Assembly (NCBI GenBank): GCA_963833885.1
Contig: CAWHZU010000031.1
Span: 456,639-520,638 of the forward strand
DNA: 64,000 nucleotides
Direction: 5' to 3'
Origin: JASHPR01 sp963833885
GTDB lineage: Bacteria; Actinomycetota; Actinomycetes; Streptosporangiales; Streptosporangiaceae
Shown here: positions 49,476-58,967 of the stretch, piece by piece
Layout: each line of letters begins with the position of its first letter
How positions within the stretch are numbered: the first letter of the stretch is position 1
Notes under the pieces: model-generated
Database searches by the model: none
Seen by the model: only the letters and a program-made list of their open reading frames with translations
What the model was told of the DNA's origin: nothing
Program-made: the position numbers and the translations under genes

Positions 49476-50318
49476 ATGCGCCGCGGGCATGGCAGTGAGC
49501 CTGCCGTGAGTGCTGCACGCCCGGCGGCGGCCCGCTCGTACGGTGACATCGCCATCGACCGTGCGAGTCCGGTGCCGCTCTACTTCCAGCTCGCCCAGCA
49601 CCTCGAGGCCGCGATTCAGTCCGGCGCGCTGGAGGCGGGAGCCCGGCTGGAGAACGAGGCCGAGCTGGCCGCGCACCTGGGCCTGTCCCGGCCGACGGTG
49701 CGGTCCGCGTTCGGGTACCTGGCCAACAAGGGCATGATCGTGCGCAAGCGAGGCGCCGGAACCGTGGTGGCCAAGGAGCGGATCGACCGCGACGTCGGGC
49801 TCACCAGTTTGTACGATGACCTCGCCGCGGCAGGCCGCGCCCCGGTGACCGAGGTGATCAGGAACGAGGTTGGTCACGCCGGCGACACCGTGGCGCGCGC
49901 GCTCCAGCTTCCCGAGCGGGCCCTGGTGATCTGCCTGGAGCGGATCAGGTTCGCCGACGGCGAGCCGATCGCCCTGATGCACAATTTCCTGCCGACGGCG
50001 CTGATCAATCTGAGCACCGGCATGCTGGCCGAGCACGGGCTGTACGAGCTGCTGCGCGCCTCCGGCATCCGGCTGGGCTCGGCCACCGAGCGCATGTCGG
50101 CGAAGAACGCGTCCCTCTCCGAGGCGCGGGCGCTGGGGGAAACGCGCGGCACCGCGCTGCTGACCATGGAGCGCATCGCTTACGACGAAGGCGGCCGTCC
50201 CGTCGAGTTCGGCCAGCACCTGTACCGGGCGTCGCGGTACGCGCTTACGCTCACGATGCCGCGCGCCGCGCAGTCCGGGCCGGCCGCGCAGCCGACGCGC
50301 GCGGGCCGCCGGGCCTGA
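49476..50318 (+). CDS. GntR-family regulator with UTRA domain (HutC type)
   Basis: 280 residues. The GntR winged helix (about 30-95) reads PLYFQLAQHLEAAIQSGALEAG, RLENEAELAAHLGLSRPTVR, AFGYLANKGMIVRKRGAGT. The C-terminal UTRA effector domain has VCLERIRFADGEPIALMHNFLP and ALLTMERIAYDEGGRPVEFG. ATG 49476 is chosen for GGAGG nine bases upstream. It faces the permease-phosphoesterase-nucleotidyltransferase operon and is divergent from the LacI operon; it may bind the shared motif upstream of both (inference). Confidence 0.9.
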   Translation: MRRGHGSEPAVSAARPAAARSYGDIAIDRASPVPLYFQLAQHLEAAIQSGALEAGARLENEAELAAHLGLSRPTVRSAFGYLANKGMIVRKRGAGTVVAKERIDRDVGLTSLYDDLAAAGRAPVTEVIRNEVGHAGDTVARALQLPERALVICLERIRFADGEPIALMHNFLPTALINLSTGMLAEHGLYELLRASGIRLGSATERMSAKNASLSEARALGETRGTALLTMERIAYDEGGRPVEFGQHLYRASRYALTLTMPRAAQSGPAAQPTRAGRRA

Positions 50319-51075
50319 TCAGGCGCCCGCGGGCTCTTCCTCTGGCTCGGCATACCAGCGGACCCTGTCGCCAACCCGGTCCCTGATCCGCCACTTCATG
50401 CTCTTCGGCTCGGCGTCGATCCGCGCCCGCAGCCGCTCGAGCCAGGCCCGCCACCACGTCGCGCTCGGCTGGCTCGAGCGCCGATTCGCCAAGGCTGCTC
50501 AGCCCGCGCTCGAGATTCAGCTGGCAGGTGCGCCAGAGCCCCCAGTCACCGGCACACAGCGCCGCGATGAACGAGGCGGAGATGCCGCCCGGGTCGTCGC
50601 TGACGTCGTTGTGGAAGAGCAGGTTGTAGATGTCGGCCTGATCGTTCGCGGTCAGCTCGAAGATCTGGAGCTTGGACAGGAGCAATTCCTCGCGCGGGAC
50701 GGTAACCGGCTCGCGGTTAAGGCGCGCCGCCATCGGGATGTCGTGGCACATCGAGAACTCGCCGATGAACACGTCGACGTGGCGGCCGTTGGCGGGGTCC
50801 TGAAACAGCAGCCGCCGGGAACCGCGCAGCGCGTTGAACATCTCGTCGGCGACATAGCCCGCTCGCAGCATCACCTTGACGGCGGGCCGGCCAGAGCCCT
50901 TCGCCGCGGCGAGGTCGATGTCCTTCACCCGGCGCGGCAGGCGCGGAGCCCCATCGGGAGCTTGCAGGCAGACCGCCACCCCGCCGAGCGCGCGCAGCAC
51001 CACGCCGTCGGACTCGGCAAGCTCGATGATCCTGCGTGCCTCCGCGATCGGGTCGGCCAGCAGCACCGGAGTCAT
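50319..51075 (-). CDS. AbiEii-like nucleotidyltransferase-fold protein, frameshifted near C-end
   Basis: About 250 residues. VLRALGGVAVCLQ, then RRVKDIDLAAA (paired acidic residues) and GRHVDVFIGEF give the minimal nucleotidyltransferase pattern GG...DxD...D. ELLLSKLQIFELTANDQADI follows the AbiEii/MNT-like layout. A one-base shift near 50436 moves the end (ERLRARIDAEPKSMKWRIRD...) into another frame with its own stop at 50319. Last gene of an operon behind the permease and metallophosphoesterase (4-bp gap), with its stop directly adjacent to the convergent GntR stop. Enzymatic role unknown; the fold is a moderate-confidence call. Confidence 0.65.
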
Positions 51076-51079
51076 CGCG

Positions 51080-52051
51080 TCATCCGGTGGTCAGCAGGAA
51101 GTCCAGGCACGTCCCGTCCTCAGCGAGGTCGACGACCGCGCCCCGCAATACGCCAGAAGAGTAGTCGCTGCCTGGGTTGATGCATAGCGTCCGGCCGATC
51201 TTCTGGACGCCGCGCGACTCGTGGATGTGCCCGTGCAGCGCGACGGGTGGCTGGTATTTCTTGATCGCCGCCCGCACCGCGTGACTGCCGACCGGCACGA
51301 TGCTCGGCCTGCCGCCCCTGATCACGGGCTTGAGCGAGGCGTCCAGTTCCGGCGCGTCGTCCAGGGTCGACGCGTAGGGCGGGCTGTGGAAGTTCAGGAT
51401 GCAGGTGGTGCCGGCGGGCAGCGGCTCGAGCATGTCGTCGATCAGTTTGGCCAGCTCCTCCTCGGAGCATTCCCGCTCGGTGTTCCACGGCGTGGTCGGC
51501 ACCATGGCGAGGCTGGCCATCGAGAACGGCCCGAGGCTGCACACCTGGAACGAGGGGAATTCGACCCGGTCCGAGGCCGCGTATATCTCGTCGGCTTCGA
51601 CCGGGTCGTCGTTGCCGGGCGTGATGATGCAGCGAATGCTCGGGTCGAGGCGCTCGCTGACCAGGTCGCACCAGCGGCGGGCCTGTTCCCTGATCTGCTC
51701 CCGGAACAGCTCGTCGAGCAGGCCAGGATCGGCGTTGATCCTGGCCAGCTCGTCCTCGTCCATCTGCACCGGGTAGAAGCCGCGCTTGGTGACGTCGGCC
51801 TGGAGCCGGTCATAGTCGTCGAGCGGCACGGTTACCTGCTGCCCGTCTACTCTGGCCGACCAGGAGTCGCCGTGCCGCAGCACCGGGACGAGGCCCTTGC
51901 CCGCGAAGTCGCCGCCCAGTATCAGCACGTCGGGCTCGTACACCTTCGCCGCCGCCAGGAACTTGCGGAAGCAGACCTCCGAGCCGTGCAGGTCGCTCAC
52001 GAAGTAGATGCGCAGCACGCGCTTCTTCTTCGCCTGCCGGAATCCGAGCAT
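51080..52051 (-). CDS. Calcineurin-like metallophosphoesterase
   Basis: 323 residues. The dimetal site motifs are YFVSDLHGSEVCFRKFL, LILGGDFAGKG, ITPGNDDPVEAD, LNFHSPPY and LHGHIHESRGVQ in the correct order. The region between the second and third motifs is expanded by about 75 residues compared with minimal members. It hydrolyses a phosphoester or nucleotide. It lies 2 bp after the permease stop and 4 bp before the nucleotidyltransferase start, a tight operon. Confidence 0.88.
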   Translation of the reverse strand: MLGFRQAKKKRVLRIYFVSDLHGSEVCFRKFLAAAKVYEPDVLILGGDFAGKGLVPVLRHGDSWSARVDGQQVTVPLDDYDRLQADVTKRGFYPVQMDEDELARINADPGLLDELFREQIREQARRWCDLVSERLDPSIRCIITPGNDDPVEADEIYAASDRVEFPSFQVCSLGPFSMASLAMVPTTPWNTERECSEEELAKLIDDMLEPLPAGTTCILNFHSPPYASTLDDAPELDASLKPVIRGGRPSIVPVGSHAVRAAIKKYQPPVALHGHIHESRGVQKIGRTLCINPGSDYSSGVLRGAVVDLAEDGTCLDFLLTTG

Positions 52052-52053
52052 CG

Positions 52054-53696
52054 CTACTCCGGCGGGAGCTCGTGCATGGCGAGCGCCAGGTCGATGGAGT
52101 TGCGCTGCCGCCTGATCGCGCGGGCGATCAGGTAGATGACGGGCCCGGCGCCGAGCACAACGACCAGGGTGATGATCGACTCGACGCTGAACTTGCCGTA
52201 CACGGACGTGTGGCTGACGATCTCGAAGACGGTGAACAGGGCCAGCAGCGTGGTCAGCGCGCCGACGATGGTGACCTTCCGCAGGAAGGCCTGGCGTTCG
52301 GCCTCCGAGCCGCTGGTCTCGCCCAGGATCAGCTCGGGCCGCCGGGACGCCAGGAACGTCGCGGCGACCCCGCCGGCGAGCAGGATGAGCGCGAAGAACA
52401 GGCTCTGCAGCGCGACGATGTTGCTCAGGTTCACGAAGCTGGTCAGGTAGCAGAACGCGGCACCGATGATCAGCACGATCGTGATGGCCACGTTGGGCGC
52501 GTGGTTGCGCTCCCCCACCTTGGCGACCCGGACCGGCAGCAGCCGGTCAAAGGCCTGGGCGAAGAGCACCCGCGTCGTGACGGTCAGGAAGGCGAGGTTG
52601 ACGGCTATCTCCGCGAGCGGCACGGCGGTCGCGAACAGCAGCCTGGCGATCGGGTTGCTCGTCAGGATCATGCCGTAGCCGAGGCCGCCGGCGACCGAGT
52701 CGAGGCTGGTGATCTTGCCATAGGCCGCCGGGTTGACTGCGCCGAGGTTGGCCTGCGCCTGCATGAACGGCAGGCCCACCCGCGCCCGCAGCAGCGCCCA
52801 GACGCCGCCCCACAGCACCACGAGGACGATCAGGCTGATCGCGGACGCGTACAGGTAGGTGCGGCCGGGTCGGCGCAGCTCGCCGCCGACGTAGTAGGAG
52901 TACAGCACGCCGTTGTAGTTCAGCACCATGAACGGGATGATCGCGATCATCGATGCGATCGAGCTGCCGAACAGGACGCCGTTTGCCTTCCCCCCCGAGA
53001 TGATCGCCTGGTACGCGCCCGGGTGATGGCTGTAACTGGCCAGCGCGGAGGAGAAGCCGGAGCGCGAGCTGGCCGCCAGCACGATCATCAGCACGACGAA
53101 CGCGATCAGCTGCAGCAGGATCAGGCCGAAGATGATCCGGGCGACCAGCTTGACCGAGGACAGCGACAGCGCCGCGACGATGACCATCACGATGAGGCTG
53201 AGGCCGAAGACCCAGCCGTCGCTGGTGACCGAGTTCCCCGCGTTGGCGATCGCGGTGCTATGGAAGACCGCCCCGATCCCGCTCAGCATGAACGGCGTGA
53301 ACTCGGCGGCGAAGTGCGCGTTCGTCGACAGGATGTAGGTGAACACCACGGCGATGCCAAGGCCGGCGATCGAGCCCACCACGGGCGAGACGATCCGGGA
53401 CAGGTACACGTACTCGCCGCCGGCCGGGGGACGGCGCGCAGCAGGTACCGGTAGGCAAACATGGCGACCAGCCAGATGATCGCCGCGGCGATCAGCGGCA
53501 GGTACATGTCCGCCTTCTGGAACGCCGTCAGCCCCGCGTTGAAGTTGATGAAGGTATTGACCACCGCGACCGAGGCCAGGGAGATCCCGACCGCCGCGGG
53601 GATTCCCAGCTCCCGGACCAGGCCGGACGTCTGCCGGATGAACAAGCCTCCGCGATCGCCGCTCGCGTCTCTCGCGCTGACATCACTAGTTGCCAC
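52054..53696 (-). CDS. APC-family permease, one-base frameshift
   Basis: About 547 residues over two frames. GTG 53696 (GGGAGG upstream) starts ATSDVSARDASGDRG, then LGIPAAVGISLASVAVVNTF and WLVAMFAYRYLLRAVPRP. One base is missing at about 53423-53430, in a C/G run; the next frame continues GGEYVYLSRIVSPVVGSIAG to the end. Joined, this is a complete 12- to 14-helix APC transporter. First gene of the operon with the phosphoesterase and nucleotidyltransferase. Upstream lies a large inverted repeat (53853-53878). Probably a sequence error or a very recent lesion, as the rest is intact. Confidence 0.85.
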
Positions 53697-53852
53697 CTGC
53701 CGACCTCCCGTCGCGCAGCACTGCTCTGCCAGAGCCGCCGAGACGCCGGGCGTGAGCCGTAAAAGACGGCGATAGTGGCTGGCAAGCAGACCAGACCACC
53801 TAACCCCTAGCCAATGCTCAGCCGACCCATCATGGGCTCGGGACAATGGTTT

Positions 53853-53895
53853 GGTACTGACATGAAATTGTCAATACCTACAGACATACGGTCTG
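53853..53895. promoter_or_regulatory. Operator-like repeats before APC operon (motif copy 2)
   Basis: GGTACTGACA-N6-TGTCAATACC (53853-53878) is a 10-bp inverted repeat with one mismatch. Directly after it, CAGAC-N5-GTCTG (53881-53895) is a second inverted repeat. TGTCAATACCTA matches the copy at 49091 and CAGAC follows in both. It lies 157 bp upstream of the permease start. Confidence 0.6.
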
Positions 53896-54027
53896 CGACC
53901 CCAAGAAGGACAGCGCCGCTGCGGCACTCCGGAACGGCGCGATACGGCACACTGCTGCCCTCCTCACCTGGCCGCTAAGCCGCGGCCGGCCCACGGTCAT
54001 GCCTGAGACCGGTAAACCACGACCGGA

Positions 54028-54039
54028 AGACGGCCGTCT
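54028..54039. promoter_or_regulatory. Palindrome AGACGGCCGTCT
   Basis: Perfect 12-bp palindrome 57 bp before the DUF6918 start; possible operator, no other evidence. Confidence 0.3.
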
Positions 54040-54095
54040 AGTGATGACTGGGGTATATGCGGACACCGCCCTGGTGATGAGAGGTGAGCACAGCC

Positions 54096-54542
54096 ATGGC
54101 AGTCACGCTTGAAGAGATCCTGCTCGCGCCAGACGCGCGGCCAAAGGTGGCCGCCGACTGCTGCACGCTGATTGAGCAGGAAGTCTCGGAGATGTCAGGG
54201 GTCTCTGGGTCCGCGGTCAAGCTAGCCCACAAGACGGTGACCACCTTCCTGCCGGGCCATGTCCGCCACATGGTGGGGGTCATGCTTCCGGAGATGGTGG
54301 ATGCCCTTGAGCCGTACTGGACGGGCTTTAACGCCTCCGACGGCTTCGCGTTCGGCGACTACCTGGCCAACCGGGGTGGGGAAGTATCGCAGGCCCTGCT
54401 GTCAGTGACCGACGCCCGCGCGACGGCGTCCGGCCGGCCCACAGTCATCAAGGCGTACGGCGCCGTCCGCAGGGGCGCCGCCCGGCACGTCGAAGCCGCT
54501 CTCCCGCGCGTTGGCGAGCTGGTACAGAAGTATGCGCCCTGA
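54096..54542 (+). CDS. DUF6918 family protein
   Basis: 148 residues. The helical layout is that of a small actinobacterial family of unknown function: EEILLAPDARPKVAADCCTL, IEQEVSEMSGVSGSAVKLAH, LPEMVDALEPYWTGFNASDG, LANRGGEVSQALLSVTDARA and the C-terminal HVEAALPRVGELVQKYAP. No signal peptide or membrane span. ATG 54096 is preferred over the in-frame GTG 54084 for spacing to GAGAGGTGA. Monocistronic. Family recognition is by pattern only. Confidence 0.78.
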   Translation: MAVTLEEILLAPDARPKVAADCCTLIEQEVSEMSGVSGSAVKLAHKTVTTFLPGHVRHMVGVMLPEMVDALEPYWTGFNASDGFAFGDYLANRGGEVSQALLSVTDARATASGRPTVIKAYGAVRRGAARHVEAALPRVGELVQKYAP

Positions 54543-54601
54543 GTTCCGATCAGGGCACGCGGGCCGGCGCCTGAGCCGTGATCCTCTAGCCCGCGAGGCG
54601 A

Positions 54602-55399
54602 TCACGCTGGGGTGGCGCGCTGCTCCGCGATCGAGTTGCCGCCGTCCACGACCAGGTATTGCCCGGTGATGTAGGACGCGCCCGGGCTGGCCAGCCAGGC
54701 AATCGCGGCGGCGACCTCCTCGGGTGAGCCGCTCCGGCCAGCCGGCGTGGCCAGCCCTTCGCCGTGCTCTTGGGGGGTCTGGGAGCCGGTCGCTATCCAG
54801 CCTGGGGCGACCGCATTGACGGTCATACCGTGCCGTGCGTTGTCGACGGCGGCTGCCCGGGTGAGGCCGAGCATGCCCGCCTTGGCGGTGGCGTAACCGA
54901 CGTCCGCCCGCATCGCCATCACTGGGCCCGTCACGCTGGCCACCATGATGATCCGCCCCCAGCCGCGGCTGGTCATGGCCGGCACCGCCGCCTTGGTGAC
55001 CAGGAAGGCGGAGGTCAGGTTGCGGGCGAGCGCAGCCTGCCAGGTCGCCAGGTCCATGGACTCCACGGTCCCGGATTCGAACACCGGGTCAGCGGCGGAG
55101 ATCATGCCGGCGTTGTTGACCACGATGTCCAGCCGGCCCCATTGCTCCAGCGCAGCCGACACAAGCCCGGATGCCACGCCGGCATCGGTGAGATCGCCGA
55201 CGATCCCCGCCGCATCGAAACCAGCGCTGCGCAGTTCGCTGACCCTGTCCTGGATCCGGGCCGAGGTGGCGCTGATCATCACGGCGGCACCGAGTTCGGC
55301 CAGCAGCCTGGCGGTGGCGAAACCGATGCCGCTGGGGCTGCCCGCCCCGGTGACCACTGCCACCCGGCCGGACAGGTCAAACGCCGCTGGGATGGGCAT
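54602..55399 (-). CDS. Short-chain dehydrogenase/reductase
   Basis: 265 residues, classical SDR. The cofactor motif is VTGAGSPSGIG (residues about 16-26), NNAG is in VVNNAGMISAADP, the catalytic Ser in MVASVTGPV and YxxxK in GYATAKAGMLGL, followed by APGWIATGSQTPQE and the end SYITGQYLVVDGGNS. It reduces or oxidises a 3-oxo or hydroxyl group with NAD(P). Divergent from the VOC protein by 65 bp. Confidence 0.92.
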   Translation of the reverse strand: MPIPAAFDLSGRVAVVTGAGSPSGIGFATARLLAELGAAVMISATSARIQDRVSELRSAGFDAAGIVGDLTDAGVASGLVSAALEQWGRLDIVVNNAGMISAADPVFESGTVESMDLATWQAALARNLTSAFLVTKAAVPAMTSRGWGRIIMVASVTGPVMAMRADVGYATAKAGMLGLTRAAAVDNARHGMTVNAVAPGWIATGSQTPQEHGEGLATPAGRSGSPEEVAAAIAWLASPGASYITGQYLVVDGGNSIAEQRATPA

Positions 55400-55464
55400 T
55401 GCCCGATCCTAGTAGGCCTGGGTGCCAGATCCCGCCGGCCGGATGCTCCTGCAAGGATCAGCAG

Positions 55465-55893
55465 ATGGACCCGAAGATCTTCTTCATCACGCTCGCGGTC
55501 GACGACCTCGACCGGTCACTCGCCTTCTACCGCGACGGCCTTGGCTGGCCAACCGAGGGCATCGTCGGGCGGGAGTTCCACGACCAGGTCACCGGCGCCG
55601 ACGGCACGATCGCCATGTTCACCCTCGACGGCGGCCTGCTGCTAGCCCTCTACGAGCGCACCAACCTGGCCAAAGACGCCAGCCTGCCCGCCGCGCCGCC
55701 CAGTTCAACCGAGTTCAGCCTGGGCATCCCGGCCGGGTCCCGCGACGAGGTCGACCGGCTGCTCGCCCTGGCTCAGGCCGCCGGCGGCACGCTGACCGCT
55801 CCGGCGCACATGCGTCCCTTCGGGGTTTACTCCGGGTACTTCACCGACCCCGACGGGCATCTTTTCGAGATCGCCTGGAACCCCGGCCAATAA
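55465..55893 (+). CDS. VOC-superfamily (glyoxalase/bleomycin-resistance-like) protein
   Basis: 142 residues. Two beta-alpha-beta-beta-beta halves: FFITLAVDDLDRSLAFYRDGLGWP and the C-terminal VYSGYFTDPDGHLFEIAWNP with the conserved metal Glu. ATG 55465 has AAGGA nine bases upstream. Such proteins bind or modify small electrophiles or drugs; substrate not readable. Confidence 0.88.
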   Translation: MDPKIFFITLAVDDLDRSLAFYRDGLGWPTEGIVGREFHDQVTGADGTIAMFTLDGGLLLALYERTNLAKDASLPAAPPSSTEFSLGIPAGSRDEVDRLLALAQAAGGTLTAPAHMRPFGVYSGYFTDPDGHLFEIAWNPGQ

Positions 55894-56008
55894 GGCTGCC
55901 GGGGTCGCAGGCGAATCTTCAGCCCGAACCACAGTTCGGCGCAGGCCGCAAATCAGGGATCGGGCGTTGTGCAGTCATGCAGAACTTGGGGTTCTGCGCG
56001 GTCCTGCG

Positions 56009-56212
56009 TCAGGCCGGGCGGACGTTCTCCGCCTGCGGTCCCTTCTGGCCCTGGGTCGTGTCGAATTCGACCTTCTGGTTCTCATCCAGCGACCTGTAGC
56101 CGGAACCCGAGATCGCGGAGAAGTGAACGAACACGTCCGCCGTCCCGTCATCGGGAGCGATGAAACCAAAGCCCTTGTCGGCGTTGAACCACTTAACTGT
56201 TCCGGTTGCCAT
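56009..56212 (-). CDS. Cold-shock domain protein (CspA family)
   Basis: 67 residues. ATGTVKWFNADKGFGFIAPD contains RNP1 (KGFGFI); DVFVHFSAI is RNP2, and the end QGQKGPQAENVRPA is typical of actinobacterial Csp/Scof proteins. It binds single-stranded RNA and DNA as a chaperone. AAAAGGATT precedes the ATG. Confidence 0.96.
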   Translation of the reverse strand: MATGTVKWFNADKGFGFIAPDDGTADVFVHFSAISGSGYRSLDENQKVEFDTTQGQKGPQAENVRPA

Positions 56213-56305
56213 CTGTTCAAATCCTTTTCCGTGGTGCCATGACGCGACCTCGCCGCGCCGACCGTGAGCCTACCCTGTCCTGAGCTCCAGCGCCGAACCA
56301 GCGCC

Positions 56306-57392
56306 CTAGGCAGAGCGCCCGCGGGCGACCACGGGCAGCCGGTCGATCACCTTGTCGCCGCGGGCGAGCCAGACCTCGTCATGCAGGTTGAAGGTCAGCC
56401 GGACGTGCAGCGGGCGCAGCTCCACCCGCGCGCCGAAGCCGGGCAGCTCGCCGTCCCAGCGCAGCGTGGTGTGCTCTTCGTTGATGGCGGTCAGGATCGC
56501 CTCCGGCGGCAGCGGGGTGGGCGGGCCGTAGTCGCACGAGATCGACTTGCGGCCCGCGTCCAGCACCACCCGGTTGCCGGTACGGCTGATCACCATCGCC
56601 GAGACGGTCAGCGCCGGGACGAACGGCAGGCCGAGGCCTGCCAGATCGGTTTCCATCAGCGCGTACGTGCCCGCCTGGATCTCGGTGATATCCGGATCGG
56701 CGACAGCCTGCACGAAGGTCGAGGTCCCCGCGGAGGAGACCACCTCGCAGGGCAGCCCGGCCGCGGCGAACGCCTGGTGCACGGCAGCCAGGCCCACCTC
56801 CGCCTGATTGATCCGCTGGTCGCGTTCGGCGTTGGCGGCGCGCAGCCGCCCCTCGTATCCCATGATGCCGCGCAGCCGCAGCCGCGGCCTGCCCGCGACG
56901 ACGCGCCCCAGGGCCACGGCCTCGTCCGGGCCGGGCACGCCGCACCGGGCCAGCCCGACGTCGACGTCCACGAGAACCGCGACGTCCACCCGGGCGCGGG
57001 CAGCGGCAGCCGCGATGACGTCAACCCCGTACTGCGAGTCGACGGCGACCGCCACCTGGGCGTCGCGGCCCAGCCGGGCCAGCCGGTCTGCCTTGCCCGG
57101 CGACACGATCTCGTTCGCCAGGAAGACGTCGTCGATTCCCGCCGCGACCATGGCCTCGGCTTCGCCCACGGTGGCGCACGTGACCCCGTGCGCGTGCGGG
57201 CCGAGCTGGCGGATGGCCAGGCCGGGCGTGCGGTGGGTCTTCACGTGCGGGCGCAGGTTGGTGCCCGAGCCGCGGACCAGGTCGGCCGCTGCGGCGACGT
57301 TGCGCTCGAACGCGTCAAGATCCACGATCAGCGCCGGGCTTGGCAGGTCCTCGACCTTGGCCGGGCCGGAGCCGGACTGGTGTTTGCCGCAT
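56306..57392 (-). CDS. DSD1-type PLP enzyme (D-serine dehydratase / D-threonine aldolase-like), start frameshifted
   Basis: About 360 residues. The alanine-racemase-like barrel has DLPSPALIVDLDAFERNVAA, the PLP Lys in LRPHVKTHRTPGLAIRQLG, and VVSSAGTSTFVQAV; the C-terminal domain has the zinc-site pattern ending VELRPLHVRLTFNLHDEVW. Members cleave D-threonine or 3-hydroxy-D-aspartate or dehydrate D-serine. No start codon exists in the body's frame near the expected N-terminus. ATG 57392, eight bases after the GntR gene's coding end, is in another frame, so a one-base indel between about 57340 and 57390 is likely. Follows the GntR/FCD regulator by 6 bp. Confidence 0.8.
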
Positions 57393-57398
57393 CCCGGA

Positions 57399-58112
57399 TC
57401 AGTCGCTCCCGGTGACCATGCGCAGCGCCTCCCGCACCGGAACTGGGTCGTGCTCCGGTTCCGCGAGGGCAATACAGGTCAGCGCAGCGCGCGCGGTGTG
57501 CCGCGCCAGGTGCACACTCGCCGCCACGGCGTCTCCCGCCTGGCAGGCCGCGTAGATGGCCTGGTGGTCCTCTTCCACGGTGGCCAGGGCCTGCGGGCCG
57601 GTCAGGTAGACGTGCCGGTACCGCTCGGTGTAGTCGAACAGGTCCTGGGCGGTGCGGCTCAGCCGGTCCCCGTAGCGGCTCTTGAGCAGGTCGTGGAAGG
57701 CGCGGTGCCAGACGTCCCACGCCTCGAGCTCACGGTCCACCTCCGTCATCTCGGCCAGCAGCCGGCCCATCTCGGCCAGGTCCTCGGCGGTCAGCGCGGG
57801 CACGGCCACCCGCACGCCGAGGGACTCGATCACGATCCGGGCGGCGTACAGCTGCTCCAGGTCGGGCACGGTGAGCTGGGCCACCCGCACCCGCCGGTTG
57901 GGCTCGGAGTCGATCAGCCCCTCGCGCTGCAGCATCCGGAGGGCCTCCCGCAACGGGGTGCGGGAGACGCCCAGCCGCGCGGCGAGCTGAACCTGGGAGA
58001 TGGGGGCATCGGAGTCGAATTCGCCGCGGAGGATGCTGGCCCGAAGCTGGTCGTGCACGATCCTGGTGGAAAGCTCGGGCCCTGGCGGGCTCACACTGCC
58101 CATGCTCGTCAT
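57399..58112 (-). CDS. GntR-family regulator with FCD domain
   Basis: 237 residues from ATG 58112 (GGGGAGG close upstream). The HTH is IVHDQLRASILRGEFDSDAP, AARLGVSRTPLREALRMLQR, with wing DSEPNRRVRVAQLT. The FCD helical domain (about 95-225) has AARIVIESLGVRVAVPALTA, WHRAFHDLLKSRYGDRLSR and EDHQAIYAACQAGDAVAASV with metal-binding His. It probably controls the operon of permease, LamG-like protein and DSD1 enzyme in which it lies. Confidence 0.92.
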   Translation of the reverse strand: MTSMGSVSPPGPELSTRIVHDQLRASILRGEFDSDAPISQVQLAARLGVSRTPLREALRMLQREGLIDSEPNRRVRVAQLTVPDLEQLYAARIVIESLGVRVAVPALTAEDLAEMGRLLAEMTEVDRELEAWDVWHRAFHDLLKSRYGDRLSRTAQDLFDYTERYRHVYLTGPQALATVEEDHQAIYAACQAGDAVAASVHLARHTARAALTCIALAEPEHDPVPVREALRMVTGSD

Positions 58113-58202
58113 TCGCCTCCCCGGCGCCGGCCGCACACCCGCGGCTCTAGCAATCGTCAGCCTGAACGGGTAGCGCCGTGGCGGGCTGGCGGAGTCCGGG
58201 CC

Positions 58203-58925
58203 TCAGTCATCGTAGGTGTCCACCTCGAAATACGTCACACCGTGGTCGACATTGGTCTCGCCGACACCGAAGTTGAATCCGATGCCGGGACTTCCCCCGG
58301 CAAAGGCGTCATCGGTCGTCTCCAGAATCTGGACGCCGTTTATGTAACTCCGGATGACGTTGCCGAATATCGTCGCCTCCACCAGGTCACCTTCCTGCAC
58401 CCCGCAGTCCGGTCCGGTGCGCCGCGCCAGTGACGTGAAGTCACCGGCCTTCCCGTTCCACCGCACGATCTCCGCGTAGGCGTTCTCGTTCTTGAGGCAT
58501 CTCCAGAACACCTCATAGCCGGTGCACGAGTGCGGTGCAATCGCGCTGCGCAGGCGTATTTCGACTTCCTGAAAGTAGTCCTCGGTCTGATTCCGGCTGA
58601 ACACCCGGGCCTTGCCGTGCTGGTTGCGTCCCCAGACGCCGCCGAGCACCGCGGTCGGGTCGTCGTAGTCGCCCACCGGTGCCGCCTCGGCCGAGGTCGC
58701 GGGGTCGAGGTTGCCCTGCTGCGCCCGCTGCTCGGCCACAGCCATGCGGCTCAGCCCGCCGTAGGCGACCCCGTTGCGCACGACGATGTCCACCCAGTCG
58801 ATGCCGTCGGTGCGGCCGTTGACCCAGATCCCGCCCTCGGACAGGGGATCCTCGTCCTGGCGGAAGCGCGTCCGGTACGACCGGACCGGCTCGGCCGCCG
58901 GTGCCGCCGGCGAGTGATCGTTCAT
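58203..58925 (-). CDS. LamG/concanavalin A-like fold hypothetical protein
   Basis: 240 residues, no signal peptide. Segments SYRTRFRQDEDPLSEGGIWVNG, VFSRNQTEDYFQEVEIRLR, GYEVFWRCLKNENAYAEIVRW and VEATIFGNVIRSYINGVQIL, then SPGIGFNFGVGET, match the beta-sandwich order of the LamG/DUF1080-like glucanase fold. It may bind or hydrolyse a glycan. Its place 42 bp after an APC permease and before GntR/FCD and DSD1 genes is odd for such a fold. Function unknown. Confidence 0.7.
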   Translation of the reverse strand: MNDHSPAAPAAEPVRSYRTRFRQDEDPLSEGGIWVNGRTDGIDWVDIVVRNGVAYGGLSRMAVAEQRAQQGNLDPATSAEAAPVGDYDDPTAVLGGVWGRNQHGKARVFSRNQTEDYFQEVEIRLRSAIAPHSCTGYEVFWRCLKNENAYAEIVRWNGKAGDFTSLARRTGPDCGVQEGDLVEATIFGNVIRSYINGVQILETTDDAFAGGSPGIGFNFGVGETNVDHGVTYFEVDTYDD

Positions 58926-58967
58926 GCTGGTTGCCTCCTTGAACCTGCGGACGGGCCGGAGCGGCGG

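Larger units (their letters stand above)
53697..54095. other. 399-bp divergent intergenic region
   Basis: Between the APC operon and the DUF6918 gene. It contains the operator-like repeats at 53853-53895 and the palindrome at 54028-54039; I see no gene in the rest. Confidence 0.5.
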
